A stretch of 64,000 nucleotides of DNA from Nymphaea colorata (lineage: Eukaryota > Streptophyta > Magnoliopsida > Nymphaeales > Nymphaeaceae). The notes beneath the pieces are model-generated. The model saw only the letters and a program-made list of their open reading frames with translations. It was not told the origin of the DNA and made no database searches. The stretch lies in contig NC_045145.1 of the NCBI RefSeq assembly GCF_008831285.2, forward strand, positions 20,476,040-20,540,039. The letters are read 5' to 3'. The position numbers were made by a program, and so were the translations under genes. Positions 50,236-62,835 of this stretch are shown one piece after another. Numbering within the stretch: position 1 is the first letter of the stretch; each line of letters begins with the position of its first letter.

Positions 50236-51250
50236 CGCAAGCCTGCCAACAATTGCTGTCATTTGCCCTGTCTTTCCCTGTTTTCTCGGTCTTGTTCTTC
50301 CTGACTAGTGAAGCCACCAACAGTACTAAGTCCAAGAGGGGAAAACAAATACTCCATTTGTATCCCCAGAAACGGGAGTCAGCAAAAGAAACCCATGATA
50401 GCAATGACAAGCATAGCCCTTTCTTCCAAGATAATGAACCCAAACCAGAAAAAGGCCACTAAAAAGAAACACATGAAACCCAACCGAAAGCATACAAGAA
50501 ATTTCTCTGAAACTCTCGTTCGTGCTCTGAAAACCAAGTTAACTTAGAAACGAATTCAAATGGGCGAAATAAGCTGTCTCAAATTCTAGCATCTATACCT
50601 ACCCTGTTAGAGGGATCGCAAAGAACATCAACAAGGGGAGTAAACTAAAGAAATGAAATGATTGGTGATCCTGTCAAGGCAAGGTATTTCATTTGATCAA
50701 ACTATACTTACATTGGGGCATTCATTGGTGCCCACTTAGAACGCGTAAAAGCTAACCCCGATTAAGAAAGGTGAGATCGGGGCAATGGGCAGTGGGGCTT
50801 CAGTCAAATAATTTGCAGAAGAACTCAGAGGATATCGACCATGGCGGCCAAATCGCGAGGAAGCAGAATCCCGCCCCGAGAGTGAATGCTGCACAATAGA
50901 AGCGCTGGATCGCCATTGACATACCTCGGAAGGCAGTTGCAGAGACCCGCGAAAAACACCGCTTCAGAAAATCGAAATAGAGATGGCTTTCCAGGAGAGA
51001 GAGAGAGAGATTCCAATTGCGCGTAATTTTCGCCTCCGCGCCCTTTTTTTTTTTGTTTTTCCTCCCTTCTGCATCGATTTCCCTCCCTCTGTGGCGGGAA
51101 ACGAAATGCACATTTGATTTTTCCTTTTTCTTGATACTTTTTTTCGTTTCGAAGCCAACAAATTTCATGAAATCCATGATAGAGGCCAGTTCTGGGTGTT
51201 ATACGGAACAAATTTTCTTTCGGAAAACATGCTGCACATGATAACATCCG
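50236..51250 (-). other. Possible 5' region of an unidentified minus-strand transcript
   Basis: From 51,250 down the minus strand the sequence shows a CT-rich leader-like tract (about 51,010-50,994), a consensus-like donor CCGAG/GTATGTC with the exon end at 50,925, and another GTAAGT donor near 50,710. This looks like the promoter-proximal part of a gene, but the frames found (for example MSMAIQRFYCAAFTLGAG) are short and match nothing I know. Low confidence. Confidence 0.25.
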
Positions 51251-51526
51251 GGCAAGCCGCGCCCGTGACGGATTTTCCGAGCCAGGCCTGAGTGCCTGAA
51301 ACCTAGCCCCAAAGTTTCACCCGGTTTGATTCAATTAAAATAAAAATTATAAATATAATTAATATAATAATTTATATATAATTTATATTTTTAATAAAAT
51401 AATGATAAAATTAAGTTATCGATGGTCTGACACCCAATTTTAAAACCTAAGCTCTAGTGGGAGAGAGTTGGTTATGTGAACGCTCACTCACTTAGTTTTA
51501 GGGTTAGCTTGCATAAAAATAAACAT
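51251..51526. other. Spacer with GC-rich/AT-rich patches; possible transposon scrap
   Basis: A GCCAGGCCTGAGTGCCTG patch followed by a strongly AT-rich tract (51,330-51,410) resembles the architecture of the neighbouring hAT-like element, but no ends are defined. Confidence 0.3.
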
Positions 51527-51870
51527 GGGCATCGGGCGGGCCTGGTCGGACTCATGCTGGCCTAACACTCGAAACCCAAGCCCAAACACGACTTGACACT
51601 TAAAACTCAAACCCGACCAAAGCCCGGCCCGGCCCAGCCCAACCCGATTAAATTAACAAATATATATTTTTAATATAACATAATATATAAATATAATTAA
51701 TTGTAATAAAATATATAATTATACATGTATAATAATAAAATATATATTTAAAAAAATATTACTGGGCCAACTCGGGCCGACCTGATAATCGATCGGGCCG
51801 ATCTGATGCTCTTTTTTTCAGGCTCGAGCCCAAGTCTAGCTGAGTATTGAGTACTTGCTGGCAGCCTCAC
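51527..51870. mobile_element. GGGCC-rich hAT-like MITE
   Basis: Left part dense in GCCCGGCCCGGCCC and related motifs, a central AT-rich core (about 51,650-51,765), then inverted GGGCCGA-type motifs. The left end contains TGGGCATCGGGC, the same string as the right end of the 5,958-6,612 element. The right end near GCAGCCTCA is approximate. Confidence 0.6.
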
Positions 51871-52848
51871 CTGTACTTAGGCTTACATAAAAGTTTGTGC
51901 ATGGACCTATACATATAACCATTTGATGACTACTAAGCCACTCACCTGTATTTATGACGTAGCACTTCATTTTCAAATAAAACATTTAGCAATATTAAAG
52001 CATGACCTATCACAGGGTCACCATTTTTTTAAAATTGACAAATAAGCGCTACAAAGTTCACTTGAGTGGTGAAGGAGCATGGAAATTAATGGTAAGTTGC
52101 AAAAAATAAATGCAAATTTCTTAAGGTTTTCTCTTTAAAACAGGCGTCCAAAGCAACCTATCAACAACTTGAGAGAGTAAAGCCTGAGAACCTTTAGGAC
52201 CATTTAAGTTGACATTAAAAACCCATATGTCTTTTCAATTGACTATTTGGCAAAGTAACAAATTATTAATGTCTCGTGAATCTGCCAAAAAAAATTAAGT
52301 AAATCTATAAAACAATTGTAATAATATAATATGAATTTACCCCATTATTTGAGATAGGTTCATGAGACAGCAACAATATGTATGAGTAGGTTTAGCAGCA
52401 AGACATTATGAAAGTGTCATATGTAACCAATAAATATAACTCAATCTTTGAGGGAGATTCATGAAATATCTCAAACGACTCATAAAGTAACTCGTTTCAA
52501 GCGACATAAAATTTATGACTGCTTCAGATGTAGGAAGGGAGCAATTTATTTAATGTGCCCCCAACCATAGATCTAAGTAATTAAGATCCACTTTCAATTA
52601 TTATAAAACTTTGTTAGCTTTATCCATGATTAAGGCCAACACCTCAAATTTTCATGTCCCCAAGATTGTTCATAGGACCTTCTCTCCACCCCACCTTGTG
52701 GACCCGCGCGATCATGTTTGCGAGCCGAATACATCGAATGTCGCACATGACCAGGCTTTCTAATCTGGATCCAATCCTGTTCAAGCACATGAACATGCTG
52801 CTGAAGTCGAGTGCAGATCAAGTGCCCCAACCTTAATTCACAAGCAAA
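51871..52848. other. Intergenic; nothing recognised
   Basis: AT-rich sequence. Overlapping frames of 60-66 codons on both strands at 52,630-52,836 have no recognisable domain. Confidence 0.4.
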
Positions 52849-53022
52849 GGTGGAGTCAGAAATTTTTGGCTAAGAGGCACTAATAATAAATTTTAAACTT
52901 TTAAAAGGCACCAATATTTAAATGAAAAAAATTACTCTAAAGTATCAATTATAAATATAAATATTTTTTGTGACTTGATGTGAACAATTGCCCATAAGTT
53001 GCCCATACCTGCCTCCGCTCCA
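52849..53022. mobile_element. Short MITE of the GGGCGGAGCCAG-type family
   Basis: Left end AGGTGGAGTCAGAAATTTTT; right end in reverse complement GGAGCGGAGGCAGG. An AT-rich body of about 145 bp lies between. Related ends occur at about 55,449, 58,060 and 59,748-59,942. Confidence 0.5.
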
Positions 53023-54450
53023 GTTCACAAGGTAGATTTTCAACAGCTACTTGAGAAAGTACTTACTCCTTGGTGTTGAAAGGAAGAGGTACTTCTATCC
53101 AAATTATGAGATGTCTCGACTTTTAAACTTGGGAAAATTGGTCACAACATCAACACGATCACCAACTATCTCAAATATAAAATTCACCCCAGTTGTGACC
53201 AAAAGCAAACATGCATTGAAAGTAGTAATAGAAAACTCATTTTTTTTGAAAAAAAAACACTAAACAAACTTGACAAATTAACTAGTTGTTTAAAACTTAA
53301 AAAAAAAAAACACTTTTTTATTTTTTTTAATGTCAAACAATTTTTTTACATTTTCTATTTTTTATTTTTTGCAAATCTACTTATATTTTGATATTTGTGT
53401 TATAAGTTTTTCATTTATTTTATTTTTCTCTCAATTTTAGTTTTTTAAAAATTTTAAAACTTTACTGTATTTTTTCATTCTTTTCAAGTTCACCGTATCA
53501 TACTCGAGAAAACCTTATCGTTTAGACTTCAAGACGTTATTTGTGACTATGATTGAAACTAATCTAGAATTTAAAATCCCATATTGAATTTGGCAACTGG
53601 TAATAGTAGAAAAGAGGTAACTGGATTTGACATCTCAAATGTTGTTCCTTGTTCACGTCTCACAGCTCAATCACTGAGGAGCATGCGTCTGTGGTGTGTT
53701 CCCAGTTTTGAGTTAGACACACCATGTGAAGTGATTTTATGAATCGTCCTTGTGAAAACTTTTTCCCGGCCAATCGGTGACGAGCTAAAGTAAACATTGC
53801 AGTTTCAAGGGGAAAATTTCAATCTCTCTCTCATTCTTTTGACTGGTAAAGCTGAGTTTAGATAAACTCATACCAACTTTTGATCTCCTTCAACCAGGAA
53901 AGCTAAAGTCTATCAAACAAGTAACATGAACTGCCATATGTTGACCTTTTTATCTGTAAAAAACAAAAGACCAATTAACTTCAGCCAGCTGGTAGAATGC
54001 TTGTGGAAGCAGCGCCACATGTCGCCGGAGCTCAGTCGGACTTAAGATGGCCCAATCTTTGTCTGCCTGACTGAGCTCAAGGCTGAATATAGTACTCCAG
54101 CCTTTGACTTGTAATGGAGTGTGTCCAAACTTATCTTCACATGGATGTTATTAGTACTCAATAACTCTCTCACTCTCTCTCCCCCTCTCTCTCTCTAAAC
54201 ACACTCCACCGCCGCACCATGTAGCCAGATCATGTATGTCGAAGACATACATAAGAAATGTTTACCGAGAATTCATCTCGAAGATTGAAGCAGATTCATG
54301 AAAGACTAACATTGTCAAATGTTTCGTTAAATATCAACCCGATCTATGCTATCTGGTGTCACGAGACACTGTGCAAAACATTCATTCAAGATGTGATACT
54401 GTTGCCAATCGGCCCTTGACTCTTCAACGATCTCAACCATAAAAATGTAA
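53023..54450. other. AT-rich intergenic; nothing recognised
   Basis: Long A/T runs at 53,240-53,470 and a CT-rich run near 54,165-54,197. No gene. Confidence 0.4.
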
Positions 54451-54454
54451 ATAA

Positions 54455-54662
54455 GGTTTTAGCCGATAGAAGCGGTGGTGGCTAACCGTAATTCTGATAA
54501 TGAGAATGTACTTATACATTTTATGTAGCATCTAACCCGAAGACGTATGGATATAATTAGAGAAAAGTTACCCAATAGAAGTGGTAGTTGCTAACTCTAA
54601 TTTTGATAATGAGAGTGTATCTGTACATGTTAGAGAAGACCTATCAATATAATTAGACAAAA
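54455..54662. repeat. Imperfect tandem duplication of about 110 bp
   Basis: GATAGAAGCGGTGGTGGCTAA..TTCTGATAATGAGA at 54,457 recurs as AATAGAAGTGGTAGTTGCTAA..TTTTGATAATGAGA at about 54,573, with the ATATAATTAGA tail repeated too. Confidence 0.7.
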
Positions 54663-54892
54663 GTAAGTACTCCGAAATTGTTGTACACGAAAACATATTC
54701 AAGAAATAACACATACATACAAAAGAAAGATTAAATAAAGTAAATCCAAACTTAAATTTTGTTTTTGTTTATACCACTAGAATTTGAGCAGGTTTTTATA
54801 AAGCTTTCCTTTTAGATTCATGTGCCAGATCTGTTTCTCCAAGACAACTTATATCTTCATAGTCAGGATGAACACCGGATTATTTCCATGGT

Positions 54893-55235
54893 AGCGTTTG
54901 GATGATACACTAAAAACAAAAAGGGGTTTTATGATAGCTAGGTTCAAAAAAGGGGTTTATGATAGCTGTTTTTTTTTTTTTTTTTTTTTTTTAAAGTTCT
55001 GTTTTTAATAAGTTTTGAAAAAATAATTGTGCTTAGGTAATATGACCAAAACATATTTTTTTAGGTGAACAGCCTGCCAGGTGTTATTCAACTCCATTTC
55101 AAAAAACACCTTTTGCTAAATATGAGTGGTGGCAAAACTAGCCTTCATTCAAACACATCTGAAATGACGTTTTGGAAGGAAAACCATTTTTTGCCTCCAA
55201 AAAATTGGTTTTGAGGTGTCATCCAAATGCCGAGT
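54893..55235. mobile_element. MITE with GCRTTTGGATGAYAC terminal repeats
   Basis: The left end GCGTTTGGATGATACACTAA is matched at the right by the reverse complement of a sequence reading GCATTTGGATGACACCTCAA. The body has no coding content. It includes a duplicated GGGGTTTTATGATAGCT-like unit and a run of about 23 T. Ends of this type are common in plant hAT-like MITEs. No target duplication was resolved. Confidence 0.6.
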
Positions 55236-57435
55236 CCAGCTCGAATCGATCTAGGCAATACCAGTGCGGCCGGCCTAACCCATCAACCTTAAATGATTTT
55301 TTTTTTTTTTGCATAATCAGTTAAAAGCAAATCCGAAATCCAACTAATCATAGGGCAGACGCATGCACCTTGGAATGTTAGTTACATTTCAACTGAGTTT
55401 AGACTCGACCTGGATTGTGAACTCAACTTGATCCGAATGAGGTTTCAACTAGGGGCGGAGCCAGGAATTTTTTTGTTAAATGAATCAAACTATAGTTTTA
55501 AAATTTTAACAAGAACCAAAATAAAAAAATTTAAATTTACATATAAATTTTAAAAATTTTCCCTCCCCTCCACTCGTAGTTCCAACGATGGCAATCAAAT
55601 CCTCCACTTATATATAAATAAATAAAAATTATGAGGTAGTAGTACGTAAATTTGGTAATTCTTTGGGGAACTAATTTTAGAAAACTTACTTTAACGTGAA
55701 AATCAAGTTCACCTCGATTAAACTCGCTTGCAAACACTTGTTTTCAACTTCGGATCCAATTTCAAAACTGGTTTTAAAATGCTCAACTTAACGTGAAAAC
55801 GAAGTTTACATTCCGACATGGTTTTAATGGCACACGAAAGTGAGTTGTACAAATTAACGTACATAGCTTTTATGTCACGATATTTAACTGCGATAGAGGA
55901 CGCAAAAAATGCGTCACCGTCGCTGCCATTTCAAGGATTGACGACTCCATAACGTGAATGGTAAAGGATGGGGCCGCCTGATATGGGCAGCCACAGAACC
56001 CAGGCCTTGCCTTTCACCGTTTCCAATCAGAATGTAATGTATTATTTCTTCTTTCTTTTTTGTTGGTCATTTGATCCATCAGTGGCCAAAAAGAGAAAAA
56101 GATGAAAGAAAAAGAAAGAAGGAATATTTCTCAAGGCAATTTGTGGGAACTGGCATTACAGCTATTGTATCATAAGCTAAAAATAAAGCACCAGAGGAGG
56201 AGGAGGAAAAGAAAAGAAGCAACACTGGATGCATGAATTTGGTATCTTTAGTTAAAGTGTTCTCCCTTTTTTGGGTCTAGACCAATTTTTTTCTTTATGT
56301 TTTTTTTGTCCTTCTTTTAAGTTGTGTTTCATAGCTTGGATAAGAAATCTAAGACGCTGCAGGTGGCTGCACCTTACTACAATGTCAAACCAATCAAACA
56401 TGAATGTTGAGAAGTGGACTGAAATTCAGAACTTTTGCACCATAGATTATGCACCGGAAGAAATTGTTTGAGAGAGAGATGCCGCGAAAAAGGTTGAAGC
56501 TCATCACCCTACCCCCAGGGACTCATAGTCACAAATATTTTCGTGTCTTAAACGGTGAACTTTAGTCGGATATAATACGGTGAGTAAAATCTTAAAAATT
56601 CGGAAAAAATAAATAAATGAGAAATCAATAAGACATCATCAAAAGATAAGTAAAAATTAAAAAATGAAAACAAACAATTTGACATAAAAAAACCTAAAAT
56701 AAAAAAATGCAGAAGAATATGTTTCATTCGTGTTTTTCTACCATTTTATTCAGTTGACTTATTTTTCACGTTTTCATTGCTTAAAAAAACATTTTTTTGT
56801 GGGTATGCTCAAGGTTTAAGGTTGCTCCAAGACCTTAGCGAACTTATAGTTATTCCCTTCAACTCTAAAATAGTATCGGAGCTACCATTTGCTATCCAAG
56901 GGAGTAACTCTTATAAAAATTGAACTGATAACCAATGAGAGTTGCACTATACTAAAGGTATTGTTTGGATAATGAAGAAAACCCTGAATGAATGAGAGAA
57001 GAGAAATTTGAGCTCTCTACCTCATGATAGTTCAGCTTCTACAAAGAATATTAATATTGACGGTAGCCGGCCATAATTGTCTGGACGGTGGCAGAGACCT
57101 TCTCCACTGTGCCAACTCCTTTGGGTATTGTTGTGGGAGCAAGAATTGAGGGTGGAAAGTACTATAACAAGAAGTTTAGATGATTAATAATCGAGAGGTT
57201 TATTCACAATTATCTTGAAAGGGTATGAGATAATCTATCATACGCTTGATAAGCATATGACGTTCAGTCAAGTCGAAAACATGTTGTATATAATCCTCAC
57301 AAAATGCGGTAATTTCACAAATTTGGAAAATTTTGAACTCCATGTTGTGAATTTCCTTGATCTTTCAATCGATCCAATTGAGCACGAGGCTAACAACACC
57401 CCACAATTCCCGTCAATAATGGAAACAGAACATCC
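55236..57435. other. Intergenic; MITE end near 55,449
   Basis: At 55,449 the string GGGGCGGAGCCAGGAATTTTT marks one end of the GGGCGGAGCCAG-type family; an opposite end may lie near 55,575. Otherwise AT-rich with no recognisable gene. The 76-codon frame at 57,215-57,445 has no known domain and may be part of the SINE body described next. Confidence 0.4.
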
Positions 57436-57535
57436 TTCAAGTTAGGTACAACATTTTACCACCTATGAGAATTAAACTAGAAACATATTCCTTTACAGAC
57501 TTCTAAACCAACCAACTACGCTATGCCCCTTGAAG
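57436..57535 (-). mobile_element. Head of a tRNA-derived SINE
   Basis: On the minus strand a perfect Pol III A box (TAGCGTAGTTGG; consensus TRGCNNAGYNGG) lies at 57,512-57,523. About 34 bases downstream is a one-mismatch B box (GTTTAATTC; consensus GWTCRANNC) at 57,469-57,477. The head reads GGGGCATAGCGTAGTTGGTTGG, the typical start of plant tRNA-type SINEs. The 3' body and tail were not delimited. Confidence 0.55.
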
Positions 57536-58380
57536 CCGTATCTGTTAAAGTTAATTTCTTGATACTAGGATCCGATAGACATAATCAGGCCCAACCACTA
57601 GGATCCGATAGATTGCTTCGGCGCTTCTTCGAACTGTAAACCAAAGATATATAACCAGTAACAAGCATAATGACAGGTGAATATGATATTGCACCGAGCC
57701 ATCGTGCTGTTTCGTTGAATGTTTGCTGGATCTTTTCTAGACACGAGTGGTAGCCGGAGCCTACCGACCGGACCTACCTGTTTCATTTGACAGGTAACGT
57801 ATGTTTAATTAATGGTGTTGGGCCAATCTGATGTTTCTCATAAACCCTCGATCCAACTCCACATGTATGTTATATCTATGATTAAAATCAACATTTTGGT
57901 CAAATTCGTGAAGTCATCTAATTGGTTACTCTTAAAATTTATGAAAGAAATTAAATATAAAAAATGTTAAGAATATGATGATGATATTGTTGAGTGCAAA
58001 GCAGAATTAACCCAAAAGATGAGGCGGACGTGGCGTGGTGATGGAACACAGGCCGCTGTATGGGCGGAGCCAAGATTTTCTTCAGAAGCGGGCCGGCAGT
58101 TTGATTTCTGGATCCGGGTAGAACCAAACTGAATTATAATACAAAAAAATATATTACGTAATTAAAAAATATTATTTTTTTCAATGTAAAAAAAAATTCA
58201 GTGGCTGAGGTGATTATGCCCCAATTGCATTGCAGGGCAGGGCAAAGGAGGAGAATAAATGAACGACATTGCTTCTTTCTCTCTCTTCACAATATAAATA
58301 AATATTTCAATTTCTTCTCATAAGCACTTATTACTGCTTTTAAAAGAAAAAAAATAGTGATCATTGATTTTTTTAATGTT
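57536..58380. other. Intergenic; short repeat and MITE-end scrap
   Basis: ACTAGGATCCGATAG occurs twice 33 bases apart (about 57,566 and 57,599). GGGCGGAGCCAAGATTTT at about 58,061 is a further end of the GGGCGGAGCCAG-type family. No gene. Confidence 0.4.
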
Positions 58381-58407
58381 CTCTCTCTCTCTCTCTCTCT
58401 CTCTCTC
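58381..58407. repeat. (CT)n microsatellite
   Basis: About 13 CT units. Confidence 0.9.
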
Positions 58408-58684
58408 GCGTATATAAATTAACTTATGTGTGTAGATGTGTGTTTATTGTATAGACACTGAAGAATCAATATGCGATTATTATTGTTTGCGTACTGAAAT
58501 TTTAAAAGTTCAAAAAGTTGGAATTTAAACATATATGAGATGAAAAGTGTACATATATGCATTCGAACTCGTGATTCTTATGGAGAATTTTAAGCTTTTG
58601 GCATTGGCAGCACCTTAAGCTCACATGGCAAAAAGTTGCCAACAGCTGACAACACATACAGTCAGTGCACCTCACAGCAGTTTT

Positions 58685-58689
<5 letters not shown>

Positions 58690-58758
<69 letters not shown>

Positions 58759-58774
58759 AGAGAGAGAGAGAGAG
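58690..58774. repeat. Long (TA)n tract followed by (GA)n
   Basis: About 31 TA units, a short TGTATG break, then about 8 GA units. The frame crossing it at 58,665-58,853 is an artefact. Confidence 0.95.
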
Positions 58775-59747
58775 GAGGACAATACCGATCCACTTAGCAT
58801 CTAAAAGTACCCCTCAATCTAAAGCAATGTCTCCTCATGCCACGAGAAAGTAGAGAGGGAGAGAAGTGTTTCTCTTCCTTTTGAGGACACAACATCTAGG
58901 GCCCATTTAGTGGGAAAGGGTTCGAGGGCCAGTTCGCCAGCTCTAGTTGTAAAGATAAGTTTCGTAAGGTTTTTAAAAATATTAATTTTGACATGGGCCA
59001 CATGCATGCTTCTTATGAATTATTGATGTTACCAGAAGTGCCTGCAAGGGCCCTGAAGGGCGTAGTATAGCTAGTCAATCTGAGGGTATTGCAGACAATA
59101 TGTTTTTAGTTTGATTCTTCAAGTTGAAGGGTGTACTATATGACCGCTCAAGTTTCGAAGTTACCCTTGGACCTTGTGTGCAAGGAGAAGGAGGTGGTTT
59201 TGCGTCTCGTGTACAACCAAGAGTGGTTCCAAGGCATCATTTTTGCTTAGAAGATCTAGTTCATTTCACCGAATTAAGTTCATTAGTTCAAATTAAAAGA
59301 TTAAGAGTTGGTTAATTCTCCAATGTATTTTTTTTTGCATTTTCTGGTAATTTTCTAGTTAAATGGATATTAGCAAAAGAAAAGGTTTATTAAAAAAGAG
59401 AACAACTGGTATGAGTGATTAATGCCAAATGAATATGGGCAAGTCCAACTTTAGTGTATATTAAATTTTAAACTAAAATAGAAATGTTCAAGTGACAAGC
59501 TGGGCATGAGGTCCAATGAATATATACTGCTGATCTTTGCCTCACTAAAGAAAGAGCATCTGGAAGCTAAATAAATCTTTGAGATATTGTCTCAGTTGGA
59601 GGTCTAATAAAGGTAGCTAAATATGTAATGTGGCAGACTCTTAGAATAGATCTAGAAATCCAAAGCATCTTGCACCATTTAGCTTCGGGACCCTTTATTC
59701 TGATTCAATTCTTTACCGGATTTCATTAAATTGATTTCCTGGATAAT
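58775..59747. other. Intergenic; nothing recognised
   Basis: A 63-codon plus frame at 59,124-59,315 has no domain I recognise. Confidence 0.4.
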
Positions 59748-59942
59748 TTGGGCGGAGGAGGGGAGGCCACTTAGGCCATGGCCCCACCCTAGTTAATTGA
59801 AAAAAAAAACATTGAAAAAATTAAACAGTTTTAGTTGTGCAATGTATTGTTTGGATTCGGGTTAGTTTGACCATACTCAGATTCTGAGGTTGAACTGTTT
59901 GACCCACTCCTTAAGAAAAAAAAATCTTGGCTCTGCCCTATG
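59748..59942. mobile_element. MITE of the GGGCGGAGCCAG-type family, inverted orientation
   Basis: Begins GGGCGGAGGAGGGGAGGCCA; ends CTTGGCTCTGCCCTA, whose reverse complement TAGGGCAGAGCCAAG is the family end. About 195 bp with an A-rich middle. Confidence 0.45.
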
Positions 59943-60774
59943 GATTATTGTCCAAGAGCCAAATGAAAAACATCTCTCCCAATCAATATATGACATCATG
60001 CTCTCTTGCAGACCAGCTAGTAGCTTTCTACATATGAATAAAGGTCTGGCTCTATCAATGTATATTGTATAATGACAATTTGGGTGATGTTTAGTTTTTT
60101 TTTCGTAGTTATTATTTTCACATTTGCTTTATTCATCTACGACTTTTAAGATCTTTCTTTTTTTAAACATTTTCCAAGATTTTTCCTATTTTTTTGAGAA
60201 ATCAACCTCGTCAAAAAATACCCAAAAAAAAATTCAACAATATTTTTTCCATAAAGGATATTTGTGACAATGTTTCGAGCCTATTACCATCTATATTAGA
60301 CAGAAAAATAGGCAAGACATTTAAAATGTATTCACAGTAATAAGGAAAAAAATATTTTGATTGATAAAGCAGTAGGTAAATTATATATGTTGTGTCTTAT
60401 AGGAAATGAAAACTTCTACAACAATATCCGTTAGCCAAAAATTTCTTGCTCCGCACTTTTGGGGAGTGATTGAATCAGTTTTGAGTGGACATCTTCAGTA
60501 CCATCTAGAAAAACTCAACTTCAAGTTTCACTTGATAGCTCAATAAACAAGCATAAATGTTGGTAAAGGAAGATAAGTTTCCCAAATCTTATCTCTTAAA
60601 ACGACAATGATAGAATATTTTCCGATATATAAATCATAATGGAGCTTAATTACCTCCTTGTTATATATACTTCATGGAATCTTTTGAGTGTTTTAGTCAA
60701 ACAGGTAGAAAGGGGGGTTGAAATTTGTCTGGCAGGGTGCTCAAATTAGTTCTAAGTCACATCAATACCTGCCC
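59943..60774. other. AT-rich intergenic; nothing recognised
   Basis: No gene or repeat boundaries seen. Confidence 0.4.
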
Positions 60775-62345
60775 TTTCAATTCGAACCATGAAATTGCAT
60801 TGTGGAAGATAGAACAATCTGGTTCAAAGCTGATTATATGCATCTCCTGTGCACCAAAAATTGTATTATATCGGGTGGGTATAAAGACCAGAATACCCCT
60901 TATTAGCAGAAAGAGATTCTTCACAAAAAAAAATAATGAAAAAGTTAAAAGTCCAAAAAAATAATGAAAAAGTTAAAAGTCGAAAAGAGACATTTCTTTT
61001 TGAAATTCCAAAATACACTAACTCCTTGCTTTTTTTTTTTTTCCGTTGCATGCCGGTTGTTTGCACTACCTTGGTGCAAGCAACTCACTTTGAATCTGCT
61101 TCCGTCGCTAAAACCATTATCCGTTGGTAACTACCCATCGCATGACGTCGGTTAAGAGGCATTTGATGACGCTCAAAACGGAACTTTAAGGTGTCCTATT
61201 GGGTGAAACTTTTTCTCTATGTATAGCATGAAACAAAACAAGGTGAAATTTTGCCATCCTTTTTTTGTGAAAAAAAGAAAAAGATTCCAACCATTTTATT
61301 GTTCTAAAGGCAAAAAAGGGGAGTTAAAAGATTCTTTGCAAAGCTGATTCAATTGGAACCATGAAATTGCATTGTGACACATGAAACGATCTGGTTCAAA
61401 GCTGATTATATGCATCTCTTGGTACACAAAGCTATTATATGATTGGTGTAGCTTGATTTTGTGTTATAGTTAGTTCATGTGGTTTTAAACCACTCCTATA
61501 TACCCAAAAAAAAATTGTATGTCAAGAAGGTATAATGACCATAATACACCTTATCAATAAAAAAGTGACACCGCAAAAAAAAAAGTGAAAAAAAGTTAAA
61601 AGTCCAAAAGAGACACTTCTTTTTAAATAATTTTCAAAATACAATAATTCCTGGCTTTTTTTTTTCTTTTTTGCATATCTGTTTGTTTGTTTGCACTACC
61701 CAGATGCACACAACTCACTGTGAATCTGGTTGCTTTGCTAAAACTATTACTGATTGACATGACGCCGTTGAAGAGGCATCTCATGGCTCCCAAAAGGAAT
61801 TTTAAGGTGTCCAGAATGGGTGAAATTTCTTCCCTGTATAGCATAAAACAAAACAAAGCAAAAATTTTACCTCCTTTTTTTGTGAAAAAAAAAGATTCCA
61901 ACCTTTTTCTTGTTCTAAAGGTAAAAAATGGAGCTAAAAGATTCTTCCCAAGGCTGATTCAATTGGAACCATGAAATTGCATTGTGGCAGATAATATGCA
62001 TCTTTGGGGTATAATGACCAGAATATCCCTTATCAGTAAAAAGTGACGCCTTGCGAAAAAAAGAAGGAAAATATTAAAAGTCCAAAAGAAATATTTCCTT
62101 TTGAAAAATTTCCAAAATAAATTAACTTCTGTCTTTTTTTTTTTGCATATCTGTTATTTGCACTACCCAGGTTCACACAACTCAAAAAAGGAACTTTATG
62201 GTGTCCTGAATGGGTGAAATTTCTTCTCTATGTACAGCAGGAAACAAAACAAAGCGAAATTTTACCCTTCCGTGAAAAAAAAATTCCAACCTTTTTCTTG
62301 TTCTAAAGGCGAAGAAGGGGAGTAAAAAAATTCTTCCCAAAGCGA
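60775..62345. repeat. Three-copy tandem array of units of about 0.4-0.6 kb
   Basis: The marker string GAACCATGAAATTGCATTGTG occurs near 60,784, 61,358 and 61,967, opening three head-to-tail copies of about 575, 605 and 380 bp (the last is shortened internally). Each copy then has ATAATGACC..AATACCCCTTATCAG, AAAGTTAAAAGTCCAAAAG, a T-run, GTTTGCACTACC, TTTAAGGTGTCC, and TCTAAAGGCAAAAAAGGG-like segments in the same order. Copy 1 also holds an internal 28-bp doubling (60,931-60,986). Short frames within it are artefacts. Confidence 0.85.
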
Positions 62346-62835
62346 GTAAATAATTTCTTGCCATCAAACAGCTCCGGAAATAGATGTTAGATGCATTCGA
62401 TATTGATTCAGAATAAGATTTCCTCGCACCCAAACATGGTAAATGGCTGCACTAGATTCAATTCTACCATTTAATTGCATCCCCATAAGACAGTTTTCTA
62501 TGAGAAATCGTTTTCGTAATTCTAAATTCAGAAAAGTGATTCTCTTGTTTGTTTGTCGAACTGGTTTAGTTGGAGAAATAATGGAATCTGCCACATTCTC
62601 AAACAAACCCAACTGGCAGGTAAGTTAAAATGAGACAAGAATATAGCAGAAAGGGCTGAAAGTAATAGTTATCTAAGTCTAGCCAACAAAGAAAGCAAAA
62701 GACATGGAGTTAACATAAAGGGGTGCACTACTTAAAGGCAGACACAAAGAATATGTACCCCATTTTGCGTTGGATGTCAATTGAATAAGAATTGGTCTTC
62801 GCCAAATTGGGGAAGTTCAAACTCAGATATTTATC
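62346..62835. other. Intergenic; nothing recognised
   Basis: Short overlapping frames on both strands without domains. Confidence 0.4.
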
